DNA of 64,000 bases, from positions 1 through 64,000 of the forward strand of contig JADJTP010000001.1 of assembly GCA_016711095.1 (NCBI GenBank), read 5' to 3'. This stretch comes from Actinomycetales bacterium (lineage in GTDB: Bacteria; Actinomycetota; Actinomycetes; Actinomycetales; Dermatophilaceae). Positions 31,801 through 39,336 of this stretch are shown here, in pieces (the first letter of the stretch is position 1; every line of letters starts with the position of its first letter). A program made the position numbers and the translations under genes. The notes beneath the pieces were generated by a model, which searched no databases, was not told where the DNA came from, and was given only the letters and a program-made list of their open reading frames with translations.

Positions 31801-32828
31801 GTGCGGTGGGCCGTGACGGCCGTTGCCGCGTCCGGAGCTACCTCCGTCCGAATCCGCGGGCGATTGGCAGGGAATGTGTTGGGTGTTTCCGCAGTTGGCA
31901 GCGCGGTCGACGCCCGAATGGTCGACTGGGGGGATTCTCAGGGTCCGTACAGAGCAGACGGATCCAGACTGGCAGATGGCGCGGTCATCGTCAGCCCTTG
32001 GTACGGATTGGTCCTGCCGCCTCTGCCCACCCTCGAGATCCCCCCTCATGTAGCGGACCGGTTATGTCCTGACTTTATCTTCATCGGAGTTAGGGGGCTC
32101 GGGCGAGGCGCCGCAAGGGACGGAAGGTTACACGAACACCAATAACGGCTTCGGTCTCATGAACGGCGCCGCAACAGGATTCATGAATACGGCCTTTCAA
32201 ATCGACAGCCAACTCACGTTTAAGTTGGTCGGTGTGAACTATCCAGCTCTGCCTGTCCCGGACCCTACTGACTTTTCATTCCTAGCATATCTAGATAGCA
32301 TCGAGCAGGGGCAAGAAGAGCTTCGAGTCGACACTCCGAGGCGAGATCTCGAATTGCGCTTCAGAGGGATCAAAGCTCATTATTCTTGCCTATTCCCAAG
32401 GAGCACTGTCGGTGCACTTGGCTCTCCAGGACCTCGAGATTTTCGAGCCGGGGTTGCTTAAGTCTATCGCTGGGGTGGCAATGCTGAGTGACCCCGCCCG
32501 CGATGTTGGCTCCTGGGTTCCACTCTACGACGGCATCGAGGGAGGACTCCTGCGCGCCTCTTCGTCTGTCGGCATGGCCCTCTCGTACGGGGCATGGTGG
32601 GCCGCGAGGGGCGGCTCTGGCGGTGCCGGCGCCGGAGACCTCCCAAGCTCCCTAACCTCAAACGTCGTGGCTATGTGCCATCAGGGGGACCCCGTTTGCG
32701 CGCTCGACACCTGGGATAGCTTAGTTCGGATCGTTTCCGGTCTCGACTTCTCGCAGCACACGAATTACTCGGAAGCCGAGATTCTCGAAATGGGTGAGGC
32801 CCTCGTCGTTGAAGCCATGAGGCAGTAG
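22892..32828 (+). CDS. giant secreted protein: IPT/TIG, FN3 array, beta-helix array, C-terminal cutinase; interrupted by IS3 and frameshifts
   Basis: ATG 22892 follows GGGGAG and starts a signal peptide (LTALLAVPLVIGLAGSPPAHA). Residues about 50-130 are an IPT/TIG domain (ITALTPASGPTVGGTPVSIT), followed by an FN3-like domain (TSIGLAWTNPDNPTYAGVTI). A second IPT domain is split by the IS3 element at 23678. Sense resumes at 25296 (AKSVTFGGTPAVI). Then come about seven near-identical FN3 units (25479-27650), about six beta-helix units (27732-31720) and a C-terminal cutinase-type hydrolase (about 32060-32828). The cutinase has GVRGSGE, the nucleophile motif AYSQGALSVH, GDPVC and HTNY. Without the IS the protein would be near 2770 residues. 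Many single-base frame changes occur, mostly in the repeats. The domain order suggests a surface or secreted adhesin-like stalk presenting an esterase. Confidence 0.7.
23687..24751 (-). CDS. IS3-family transposase OrfB (DDE integrase core)
   Basis: This 354-residue protein catalyses IS transposition. The rve integrase domain shows WSWDITKMRGPGKG (first Asp), WLHADGGAAMTSKPL (second Asp) and NDNPYSEAQFKTMKY (Glu). The N-terminal HTH_21-like segment contains VAQVYARELDEGRYWCAPRT. ATG 24751 overlaps the orfA stop (ATGA). In many IS3 elements OrfAB is made by frameshifting; here simple coupling of the two frames is visible. It is intact, so the element may be active. Confidence 0.9.
   Translation of the reverse strand: MSRESWVAWQIESVAAMTGLVGVVAACALVGLSRATHHRMVSPKRKAHGPREAPRPHPAALSQTERTEVLAVLDSDRYANVSVAQVYARELDEGRYWCAPRTMHRILHDAGAVWERRRQATHPSRTIPELVAHAPGEVWSWDITKMRGPGKGCWFHAYVILDIFSRYVTGWRIEHVEDGRLAADLVEQIVAETGHRPGWLHADGGAAMTSKPLASLLSDLDVTRSHSRPRTSNDNPYSEAQFKTMKYLPDYPDRFESIGHARAWMDGFIGYYNHEHYHSGIGYYTPASIHHGTVETVRELRQATLDAAYAEHPERFARRPRATKLPTVAHINDPARRRTTEPAKPELTATSHLI
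24748..25131 (-). CDS. IS3-family OrfA (HTH and leucine zipper)
   Basis: This 127-residue protein has the usual IS3 OrfA layout. An N-terminal helix-turn-helix (RSFTTEYKRAIVAEYDA, then LRRERLYDSHVTEWRAQI) binds the element ends. A C-terminal coiled coil (AEIAQLRKQVAALEKTVTDR) serves oligomerisation. Its stop overlaps the orfB start. Confidence 0.88.
   Translation of the reverse strand: MAPRAGRSARRSFTTEYKRAIVAEYDAAPVGSKGAVLRRERLYDSHVTEWRAQITAGTLGASRHGPRPGRTARTPEQAEIAQLRKQVAALEKTVTDRDSQLAQARDALDVLGKGVAFLEALSSRNAS
25479..27650 (+). repeat. seven tandem FN3-like units of about 312 bp
   Basis: Copies begin near 25479, 25792, 26104, 26414, 26724, 27036 and 27347, with spacings of 310-313 bp (about 104 residues). 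Each encodes PVTGLAAAAGSPTSVTLSWT, then YAGVMIRRTTGATPP, DGDLVAALDNSATS and YAYAVFT, ending in a TTTVSTP linker. Copies are nearly identical. Two alternative tails occur (TGLTPSTGYAYAVFTHDSVP and AVAPATQYAYAVFTRDAVP). Most units contain a frame-breaking indel, which fits misassembly or uneven sequencing of a tandem array. Confidence 0.85.
27732..31720 (+). repeat. tandem beta-helix units of about 850 bp, one shortened
   Basis: Units start with GATCCTGGGG at about 27732, 28585, 29439, 29822, 30670 and 31534. Spacings are 853, 854, 383, 848 and 864 bp. A unit encodes DPGVTLTVQAGAVVKAIDSS, SIADDSAGGDTNGDGTASS, FDHVDFRNGWIEGGTAASVS, NNTVTGSAGDAVQV and IGYGEITNAVPYWRTRGIII. This is right-handed beta-helix (NosD/PbH1-like) sequence. 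The third unit lacks its central part. The fifth differs in the middle (ADPYRAPEPTGT, HAYSSSNTGS) while its ends match the others, which suggests gene conversion between units. Confidence 0.85.
32060..32828 (+). other. cutinase-family alpha/beta-hydrolase domain at the end of the giant protein
   Basis: After one missing base near 32092, the frame reads CPDFIFIGVRGSGEAPQGTE, then YTNTNNGFGLMNG. After another change near 32365 it reads KLIILAYSQGALSVHLALQD. The catalytic Asp and His are likely in CHQGDPVC and FSQHTNY. This matches the cutinase family (oxyanion RGSGE, nucleophile (G/A)YSQGA, DPVC, H..Y). Cutinases hydrolyse ester bonds in cutin, lipids or polyesters. The domain's position at the C-terminus of a repeat stalk is unusual. 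Confidence 0.7.
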
Positions 32829-33070
32829 ATTGTGACGCTTGACTCTGTAGTTCCCCCAGGATCGTGCAGGCATCGGCAATGTGGAAATGCTATTCCGCAG
32901 AAGTGTAAGAATACGACAAGGAGTTCCGGTAGGGTGCGGTTCCGGATCGTCGCCGAAACGGGTAGATCGGTCTTGACTTGAAGGGCCTCCGGGTGACAGG
33001 TGGTGGGCGCTACGGTGGCCGTGGGAGATCACTTCGGGTCTCTCCGCTTTCCGGCTGAGCGTGATGGCTG

Positions 33071-33289
33071 ATGGAAGAGATCGACGGGCCCAGGGTCTGG
33101 GCCTCCACCACTGTCAAGGTCCACCCAAGCGCCGATCAGCGCAGCCTGATCGGCCGCTCGCGCCCTCGACGAGTCCCAACCCCCACCTTGCTCGCTCTGC
33201 TGGTGCAGATCGCCGCTGTCCACCCGGCTACCCAAGCCCTGCCAGCCCTGACCGAACCACTGCTCCCGCCCCGTGACGAGGAACCATGA
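33071..33289 (+). CDS. small hypothetical protein near the att site
   Basis: This 72-residue frame begins with MEEIDGPRVWASTTVKVHPS. It ends with an ATGA overlap with a second frame (from 33286, MTARNPTDLLTDKGNQPSLR), which hints at translational coupling. The second frame runs over the tRNA fragment, so its C-terminus is not genuine. No family is recognised. Small coupled genes of this kind are common beside actinobacterial integrative elements. Both are weak calls. Confidence 0.3.
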   Translation: MEEIDGPRVWASTTVKVHPSADQRSLIGRSRPRRVPTPTLLALLVQIAAVHPATQALPALTEPLLPPRDEEP

Positions 33290-33514
33290 CCGCCCGCAAC
33301 CCGACCGACCTGCTCACGGACAAGGGCAACCAGCCCAGCCTGCGCGCTGCGCTCCAGGCGCGCCGCCCTGGCACGTTCGGGACCGCTCCGGGAGCCATGC
33401 GGGGAGCCAGACCGCTCGCCCTGCCGCGCTCCTGCCCGGACGCGTGCGGTCGCCATTGTCGGTGGGACCTGCATAGATACCTCCGAGCCGACGCTCGCCA
33501 ACGTCAGTCGTTAT

Positions 33515-33556
33515 CTACGGATCAGAAGGTTGGGGTTCGAATCCCTCCGGGCGCGC
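33515..33556 (+). other. 3' fragment of a tRNA-Arg (ACG) gene: attachment site
   Basis: From CTACGGATCAGAAGG through the T-arm GGTTCGAATCCC to the acceptor CGGGCGCGC, this matches the 3' part of actinobacterial tRNA-Arg(ACG), starting inside the anticodon loop. The 5' half (anticodon stem onwards) is absent upstream. One G of the T-stem appears lost. Such a fragment is what a tRNA-targeting tyrosine integrase leaves at the far end of an element. An excisionase gene and an integrase fragment follow within 500 bp. Confidence 0.75.
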
Positions 33557-33795
33557 TTCCAAGATTGCGGGGTATCGACCCAGGTCAGCGGCCTAATAGG
33601 CCGCGAAGCGGACTGTAAGCCGGAGCGAGTGTTGAGGGGCTTTGGGCTCATCAATGGGCCCAACAATGACCACCCTGGGCCGGTTCGGTGCGCTGCGACA
33701 CTCTGGGTGTGCAGCCGTCGTACCCAGTCGGAGTTTTCGAGATTGTGGGTGTCCGTCGTGACCCCCAGGGGTGCTGCGCGTCGCTTTGGGTAGGT

Positions 33796-34017
33796 ATGGA
33801 GACCACCCCGTTCCCGGCCACCCCGTTCCCGGCTACCGCACCGCCTGTGCTGCTTACTCTTGCCGACGTCGCGGCAGTGCTTCGCTGCACCCGTCGTACG
33901 GTTGAACGGCAGATCGCCGACCGTCGACTGCGTGTTCTGAAGATCGGCCGTGCCGTCCGTGTCGAGCCGGATGAGCTGGCCCGGTTCCTTGCCTGTCTGC
34001 GCGATCATGCCGGGTAG
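33796..34017 (+). CDS. xis: excisionase / MerR-like helix-turn-helix (Xis)
   Basis: This 73-residue protein carries an HTH_17 excisionase motif: LLTLADVAAVLRCTRRTVER, then RLRVLKIGRAVRVEPDELAR. Proteins of this type steer integrase toward excision. The gene overlaps the start of the integrase gene by 11 nt, the usual xis-int arrangement of actinobacterial integrative elements. Intact. Confidence 0.8.
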   Translation: METTPFPATPFPATAPPVLLTLADVAAVLRCTRRTVERQIADRRLRVLKIGRAVRVEPDELARFLACLRDHAG

Positions 34018-34444
34018 ACGCAGACTGCCCCCCGAGGCGACGACGTCCTCGAAGTATCGGGGCGCCGACGGCCGCTGGCACGCGCGGGTCACCATGGGTA
34101 CCCGCCCGGACGGCACGCCGGACCGTAAACACGTCAACCGGGCCAGCAAACCGGAGTTGGATCGGGCGGTGCGGGAGCTGGAACGGTCCCGGGACACCGG
34201 GCAGTACGTCTGGACGGAGGCCGACCCGCCACTGGGCAGTGGCTGGAGCATTGGCTGACGGCGGTGTTGCCGATGACGGTGCGGTGGAAGACGTTGTCGA
34301 CCTACACCAGCCAGATGCGGCTGCATGTGATCCCCGCGCTGGGGGCGGTGCGTCTGAGCGAGCTGCGGCCGGAGACGCTGGAGCAGCATTACCGGCGGCT
34401 GATCGACGACGGCCAGAAGTCCGCGTCGTTCAACTTCTCGCCCA
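34007..34444 (+). pseudogene. int: tyrosine integrase, N-terminal part only
   Basis: ATG 34007 begins MPGRRRLPPEATTSSKYRG, then DGRWHARVTMG (arm-binding AP2-like domain). After a frame change near 34230 it reads WLEHWLTAVLPMTVRWKTLS, then LHVIPALGAVRLSELRPETL (SAM-like core-binding domain). The homology stops near 34440 at SASFN. The catalytic domain with the R-H-R-Y residues is missing. The gene is therefore truncated and the element cannot excise with this integrase. Confidence 0.75.
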
Positions 34445-34485
34445 CCGATGAGACGCGGGGGCTCGAACCCATACAGGTGACGGCG

Positions 34486-34645
34486 TCCACGAATCCAGCT
34501 GCGTGCGCTGCCCGCTGCTACGGCCCGACCCCGCCGAACGTGCCCGGCTCGCGCTGATCCATGACAACTCCTGGCCAGCATCGCCGAGGCCGAGACCCAC
34601 CGGTGGTTCGGCGAATCCGAGGGGTTTAAGGCGAGGCCGGGTCTG
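34486..34645 (+). pseudogene. C-terminal remnant of another site-specific recombinase
   Basis: The frames give CAARC/VRCPLLRPDPAERARLALIHDN, then with a shift ASIAEAETHRWFGESEGLKA. This pattern resembles the tail of large actinobacterial tyrosine recombinases (CPLLRPDP, then IAEAE..GW.GE.EGL). It directly follows the broken integrase. The match is from recall of the family, and the region has no intact frame. Confidence 0.4.
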
Positions 34646-34709
34646 CCCACAAGGTTGTCCTTGGCTAACCTCACTCCTACCCGGCAACCTATCTTGAGGG
34701 GTTTCGAGG

Positions 34710-36074
34710 ATGGAGCTCAACTTGGTCAAGTCGGCGCTATACGTCGACTTCGACAACTTCTTTGGGGGATTACTCCTGGCCGACCCCAAAGGGGCTCTCG
34801 ACGTCGTCCAGAGCCCCTCGCTGTGGGTCGAACGGCTTCGAGCCGCACATAGCGAAGGGGGCCGCCGGTGGCTCATACTGCGGTGCTATATGAACCCTGC
34901 AGGCGGGGTGCCACATCCCACTCAGACGGGCGAACGCCTGTACTTCTCGAAGTTCCGTCCGTACTTCACACAGGCGGGCTTCGAGATCGTCGACTGCCCG
35001 AGCCTGACCAGGAGCAGCAAGAACGGCGCCGACATCCGAATGACGGTCGACATCATGACCGCGCTCCGGGCACCCACCCGCTACGACGAGATCGTCATCG
35101 CCTCCAGCGACTCGGACTTCACCCACCTGCTCCACGTCGTTCGGGCCGACGACCGACGCATCGTGATGATCGCCACGAGCGGCACCGCCGTGGCCTACCA
35201 AGCGCTCGCCGACACCTACCTCGACGAGCAAGACATGCTCGACCTCATGCGCCAGCCTGAGGACGCCGACGGTGCGCCGGGGCTGGACGGGAATAAGGAG
35301 GAAGTACCCGTCTCGGATCTGCTTCCGGCGACGGAGCCGGCGACGCTCGAGTCCCTCGAGCCCGACACCGGCTCCGAGGTTGAGGCGGTTGACTGGCAGA
35401 AGTTCGCCGACGAGGTGTGCTCGAACTACGACGCCGCGACCGAGCCGATCAATCTTGCCCGGTGGTCGAACGCTCTCGTCGAGGGGTTCGGGCACGAGCT
35501 CGTCTCTGGACGTTGGTTTAGCACGGGCGGGTTCGCTCGCGCCCTCGAACGCGTCGGCCTGGAGGGGCTCAGGCTTTCGCAGCAGTTCGCCTGGGACACC
35601 CGCCGCCACGCCACCCCCAATGAGCAGAGCGACCCGGGCGCATTTGGTGTGCCCTCAGGCATCGCCCGGTTCTGCCAGCTCGTCCAGTTGCCCCGGATCC
35701 CCAGCGACCGATGGCCTCTCGTGTTCCAGTCCCTCGAGGCGTACGCCCTGCTCCATGAGTTCCAGCTCGCCGAGTCCACCCGCTGGGCGCGGGACCACGC
35801 CGCCCAGCAGGGTGTCGAAATCCCACGCAGTGCATTCGCCTATGTCGTGCGCGGCTGCCTCGTCGGCGGTGCCCCGCTGAACGGCGACCCGACCCCGACG
35901 GCCGACCGCATCGGCGAGGCACTGCTTGCGAGTGTGCTCGACGGCGCAACCCGCGCCGGCCTGGACGTTGCAGACGACGAGACCGCCGCCCTCCGCGCTT
36001 GGCTACACCTCGCCCGGCCCAACGAAGCGCCGCCCAGCCCACTTGACCACGTGAGTCAAGATCCGGACGATTAG
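34710..36074 (+). CDS. NYN (PIN-like) nuclease domain protein
   Basis: This intact 454-residue protein has an N-terminal NYN domain (about residues 8-180), a PIN-like RNase fold. The acidic residues lie in ALYVDFDNFFGG, KNGADIRMTVDIM and IVIASSDSDFTHLL, as expected for metal-dependent RNA cleavage. A linker rich in Asp/Glu/Pro (about 185-225) leads to a helical C-terminal region of unknown fold (WSNALVEGFGHELVSGRWF and on). It sits between recombinase remnants and the truncated second relaxase, 10 nt from the latter. It is likely cargo of the element, and an RNA-targeting or defence role is inferred from the domain only. ATG 34710 follows GGTTTCGAGG. Confidence 0.75.
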   Translation: MELNLVKSALYVDFDNFFGGLLLADPKGALDVVQSPSLWVERLRAAHSEGGRRWLILRCYMNPAGGVPHPTQTGERLYFSKFRPYFTQAGFEIVDCPSLTRSSKNGADIRMTVDIMTALRAPTRYDEIVIASSDSDFTHLLHVVRADDRRIVMIATSGTAVAYQALADTYLDEQDMLDLMRQPEDADGAPGLDGNKEEVPVSDLLPATEPATLESLEPDTGSEVEAVDWQKFADEVCSNYDAATEPINLARWSNALVEGFGHELVSGRWFSTGGFARALERVGLEGLRLSQQFAWDTRRHATPNEQSDPGAFGVPSGIARFCQLVQLPRIPSDRWPLVFQSLEAYALLHEFQLAESTRWARDHAAQQGVEIPRSAFAYVVRGCLVGGAPLNGDPTPTADRIGEALLASVLDGATRAGLDVADDETAALRAWLHLARPNEAPPSPLDHVSQDPDD

Positions 36075-36083
36075 GTGCGGACC

Positions 36084-37090
36084 GAGGCGACCGTGGACAG
36101 CGCCCACGCCATCGTCACCGGCGCCGGCCTCACCCGCGAGTGGCTCTATGTGTTGCTCACCCGCGCCCGCGAGGCCAACACCGCGTACGTGTGCACCGAC
36201 CGGGCCGCCGAACCCCTGGCCGGGTTCGCCAACGACCCGCTCACCGCCCAGACCGTCCTAGAATCCGTGCTCGGACACGTCGGAGCCGCGACCTCCGCCC
36301 ACGAAGTCCGCGACGGCGAAACCGAGACCGCGACGTCGATCCGCACCCTGGCCGCCGAGTACGAGACCATCGCCCACCACGCCCAAGCCAGCCACTGGCA
36401 CCACCTGCCGCAGACGCCGGCCTCACCACCGAGCAGGTCCAGGCGGTCGAGGACTCACCCGCCTACGGCGCCCTGTCGGTGGCGTTGCGCACCGCCGAAG
36501 CTCACGGGCTCCCGGTGCCGGCGGCCCTGCCGCGGCTGACCGAGCGGGCCGACGTCCACGCCGAGGACCTCGCCGCGGTTCTGCACCGCCGTGTCGACGC
36601 CTGGACCGCCGCTGCGGTCACCGCCGGCCGAGCCCGACCGGCGGACCTGGTCGGTGGGCTGATCCCGCCCGCCCGGAACGTCACCGACCCCGACACTGCT
36701 GGCGCGCTCACCGGGGGGCAGGCGCTGATCGAGGAGCGCGCCGACGTTGTCGTGGCCCAAGCCCGCACCGCCGGCGCACCCTGGCTCGGTCGGCTCGGAC
36801 CGCAGCCCGACGATCCGGACCAGTTGGCGGAATGGACTGCGGTCGCCCGAACGGTCGCGGCCTACCGCGACCGGTACGAGGTCACCGACCCTATCCGCCC
36901 ACTCGGCCACCGAGCGCCGGGCGACGTCCAACGTGACCGCAGCTATGCGATCATCGCCGGCGCCATGGCTGCCCTGCGCGACCCTGCTGACGCAGCGCTG
37001 TCTTCCTCGCCGGTGGTGCAGCGACGCCGGCCTCCCGAGCCGCCGCCGCCGCTGTCGCTGTCGCCCTGTCACCCCTCGACGGGACGGTGA
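36084..37090 (+). pseudogene. C-terminal fragment of a MobF relaxase, second copy
   Basis: From GCGACCGTGGACAGC onward the sequence repeats the end of the relaxase at 3200-4205 (VDSAHAIVTGAGLTREWLYV, ESVLGHVGAATSAHEVRD, WLGRLGPQPDDPDQLAEW). A frame change lies near 36410. No relaxase or helicase domain precedes it; the NYN gene ends 10 nt before. The two copies have drifted by roughly a tenth of their bases, so the duplication is old or came from two related elements. It is a non-functional fragment as a relaxase. Confidence 0.8.
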
Positions 37091-37094
37091 CACT

Positions 37095-37748
37095 GTGACC
37101 ATCCGCCTGCTGCGCTACGAGACCCGCCGGTATGCCGCCGCCGCGAGGGGCCCTCTGCTCGTCCTGCTCGTCCTGCTCGTCCTGCTCGCACTCAGCGTCG
37201 CTCGGCCAGTGGTCGATGGGCTGTTGACCGGCCCGCCTGGCGGCCAGTTGCCGGTGGCCCCAGCGGGGGGAGTGGTGACGTATCTGTTGGGCACCCTGGG
37301 GAGTGTCGCGGTGCTCGCCGGCTCCGCCTGGCTCGGTGCGGCGATCGTGCGGGCGGCTCCCCAACCCGGCCGGGACGCCGAAGCAGCCGGGCATCTGCAG
37401 AGCCTGCGCGACCGAGCCGTCATCGAGGGTCGCGACCTCGTCGAGATCGACACCCGCTGGGCCACCCAAGCTGGCCAACAGGCCGTCGCGATCAACGTCT
37501 GCACCGGCGCCGTCGGCGACGTCTGGCTTCCTGAAGTGCGCCTCCCCGACGGCGCGTTCGCCCTCCTCGCTCGCGACGGCGAAAGCGCTGCCATCGCCGC
37601 CTGGGCCAGCCCCGAGCAGGTCACGGCCACCCACCGCCATCAGCGTCCCGTCGCCGTGCGTAAGCCGTCGCGCGGGCAGCGGCACTCCGACAAGGACGGT
37701 AGGGCGATGGTCGCTGAGGCGGAGGCGCTCGTCCGAGGCGAGGGCTAG
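37095..37748 (+). CDS. small membrane-anchored protein of the mobile element, copy 2
   Basis: This 217-residue paralogue of the 4210-4860 protein has the same GTG start and spacing after the relaxase stop. It has two hydrophobic segments (LLVLLVLLVLLALSVARPVV and around GTLGSVAVLAGSAWLGAAIV). The conserved cytoplasmic part contains RWATQAGQQAVAINVCTGA and WASPEQVTATHRHQRPVA. The first membrane segment carries a short CTGCTCGTC triplication that lengthens it. Family unrecognised. Confidence 0.6.
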   Translation: MTIRLLRYETRRYAAAARGPLLVLLVLLVLLALSVARPVVDGLLTGPPGGQLPVAPAGGVVTYLLGTLGSVAVLAGSAWLGAAIVRAAPQPGRDAEAAGHLQSLRDRAVIEGRDLVEIDTRWATQAGQQAVAINVCTGAVGDVWLPEVRLPDGAFALLARDGESAAIAAWASPEQVTATHRHQRPVAVRKPSRGQRHSDKDGRAMVAEAEALVRGEG

Positions 37749-37964
37749 GGGCGCAAACCCTCAGTGTCCTTTCAGAAGCGCTCATGCCCGTTCGTGCCGG
37801 TGAGAGTCAATGTCGGGGGTGGGCATCACAGGCTGCAGCCCTCTTGCTCAAGTCCTCGCGCCGCATCCTCGCGCTGCAGCCTTCGGGACTTTCTGTCGCC
37901 GGGCGACTGCCAAAGTTAGACGGATACGACCACCAAGACAAGCATGAGCACGCTCTGTGCGATG

Positions 37965-38080
37965 ACGAGAGTGATCGGATCGTCAAGGGTGCCGCGATCC
38001 CGCTGCCGCCGATCGAGGAGCAGCGGCGGATCGCGGCGATCCTCGACCACGCCGATGCCCTCCGCACCATGAGCCTGGTC
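37965..38080 (+). pseudogene. HsdS remnant
   Basis: The frame reads DESDRIVKGAAIPLPPIEEQ, then RRIAAILDHADALRT. This is the standard end of a target-recognition domain and the start of the conserved helix of type I specificity subunits. Nothing else of the gene remains. It is not part of the hsdS at 15-16 kb. Confidence 0.6.
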
Positions 38081-38240
38081 GGCGCGGGTCCAGGCCATCC
38101 GCAGTGGGTATCACGGCATCTCGGGTGGTGTACAGCGCCGAGGGACGCCGGGGGAGCCGAGTCGGCGCGAACGCCCAGCAGTCGGACGGCTGTCGACGGA
38201 TTGGTAAGGGTACCCTAACGTACCCGGTGAGCCTGCCGCC

Positions 38241-38259
38241 TAAGGTGAGGCTAACCTAA
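38241..38259 (+). promoter_or_regulatory. IdeR/DtxR iron box
   Basis: TAAGGTGAGGCTAACCTAA matches the 19-bp IdeR/DtxR consensus TTAGGTTAGGCTAACCTAA at 17 positions. It lies 18 bp before the start of the iron transporter operon, where a bound repressor would block transcription in iron-replete cells. Confidence 0.8.
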
Positions 38260-38277
38260 CGGGAATCCGGAGTGCCC

Positions 38278-39328
38278 ATGAAGACCCGTCGTATCGTCGT
38301 CGCTCTCGCCTCCGCGGCGACCCTCCTCGCCGCCGGCGCTTGCGGCTCATCCCCTAAGCCTGGCGAAGTTGCGTCAGTTGCGTCATCGGCGTCCGGCGCT
38401 ACGCTGACTGTCTACAGCGGACGCAGCGAAAGCCTGGTCAAGCCGGTGATCGAGAAGCTCGAGGCTGCCACTGGCGTCGATGTTCAGGTCCGCTACGGCG
38501 GCTCGAGCGAACTCGCGGCCCAGCTCCTGGAGGAGGGCGACGCGACCAAGGCCGATCTCTTCTTCAGCCAGGACGCGGGTGCTCTCGGCGCCCTCGGTAA
38601 GGCCGGACGTCTGGAGGTCCTCGACGCCGCGGTCACGGGGAAAGTTCTCCCGGGGTTCTCCGACTCTCAGGGCCTCTGGGTCGCGACGTCCGCCAGGGCT
38701 CGCGTCGTCGCCTACAACCCCGACCTGGCCCCCGATGCGACGTCGATGACGAGCATCGACGGCATCCTCGACCCCAAGTCAAAGGGGAAAGGTCGGCTTC
38801 GCGCCGACCAACGCCTCGTTCCACTCGTTCGTCACCGCCCTGCGGGTGGTCAAGGGTGAGGACGGTGCCAGGGACTGGCTCACGAAGTTCAAAGCCAACG
38901 AACCCAGGGCCTACGACAAGAACGGCGCCGTGCTCGACGGAGTCGACAAGGCCGAGGTAGCCTTCGGCCTGATCAACCACTATTACTGGTACGAGAAGGT
39001 CGCCGAAGCCGGCGTCGACAAGGTCAAGGCGAAGATCCACTTCCTCAACGCCGACGACCCGGGCGCCCTGATCAACGTTGCCGGCGTCGGAATCGTCAAG
39101 GGCACGGACGCGAAGGATGCGGCGGTCAAGGCCATTGACTACCTCCTCTCCTCCGAAGGGCAGACGTACTTCGCCGACGAGACGTTCGAGTACCCCGTCA
39201 TCGCGGGCGTCACCACGAAGGCAGACCTGCCGACCCTCTCCGAGCTCAAGGGCTCGAGTGTCGACCTCAACCGCCTCGACTCCCTCGACGCGACACTCAA
39301 GCTGCTCGAAGAGGTTGGACTGACCTGA
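38278..39328 (+). CDS. ferric-iron ABC transporter substrate-binding lipoprotein, one frameshift
   Basis: This is an FbpA/FutA-type periplasmic-binding protein that captures iron for the permease encoded downstream. The signal peptide ends in LLAAGAC (lipobox). The mature part shows LTVYSGRSESLVKPVIEKLE, VRYGGSSELAAQLLEEGD, ADLFFSQDAGALGALGKAG and, later, INHYYWYEKVAEAG, whose Tyr pair fits Fe binding. One extra base in GGGAAAGG near 38795 breaks the frame between DPKSKGK and VGFAPTNASFHSF. ATG 38278 has CGGAG at a good distance; the GTG at 38272 is too close to it. Confidence 0.88.
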
Positions 39329-39336
39329 GCGAGACC

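Noticed and set aside
34455..34500. tRNA-like T-arm (GGGGCTCGAACCC)
   Set aside because: No acceptor stem, anticodon arm or D-arm can be paired around it.
38206..38228. A second IdeR box at TAAGGGTACCCTAAC
   Set aside because: It is GGGTACCC-centred and fits the 19-bp consensus poorly when aligned.
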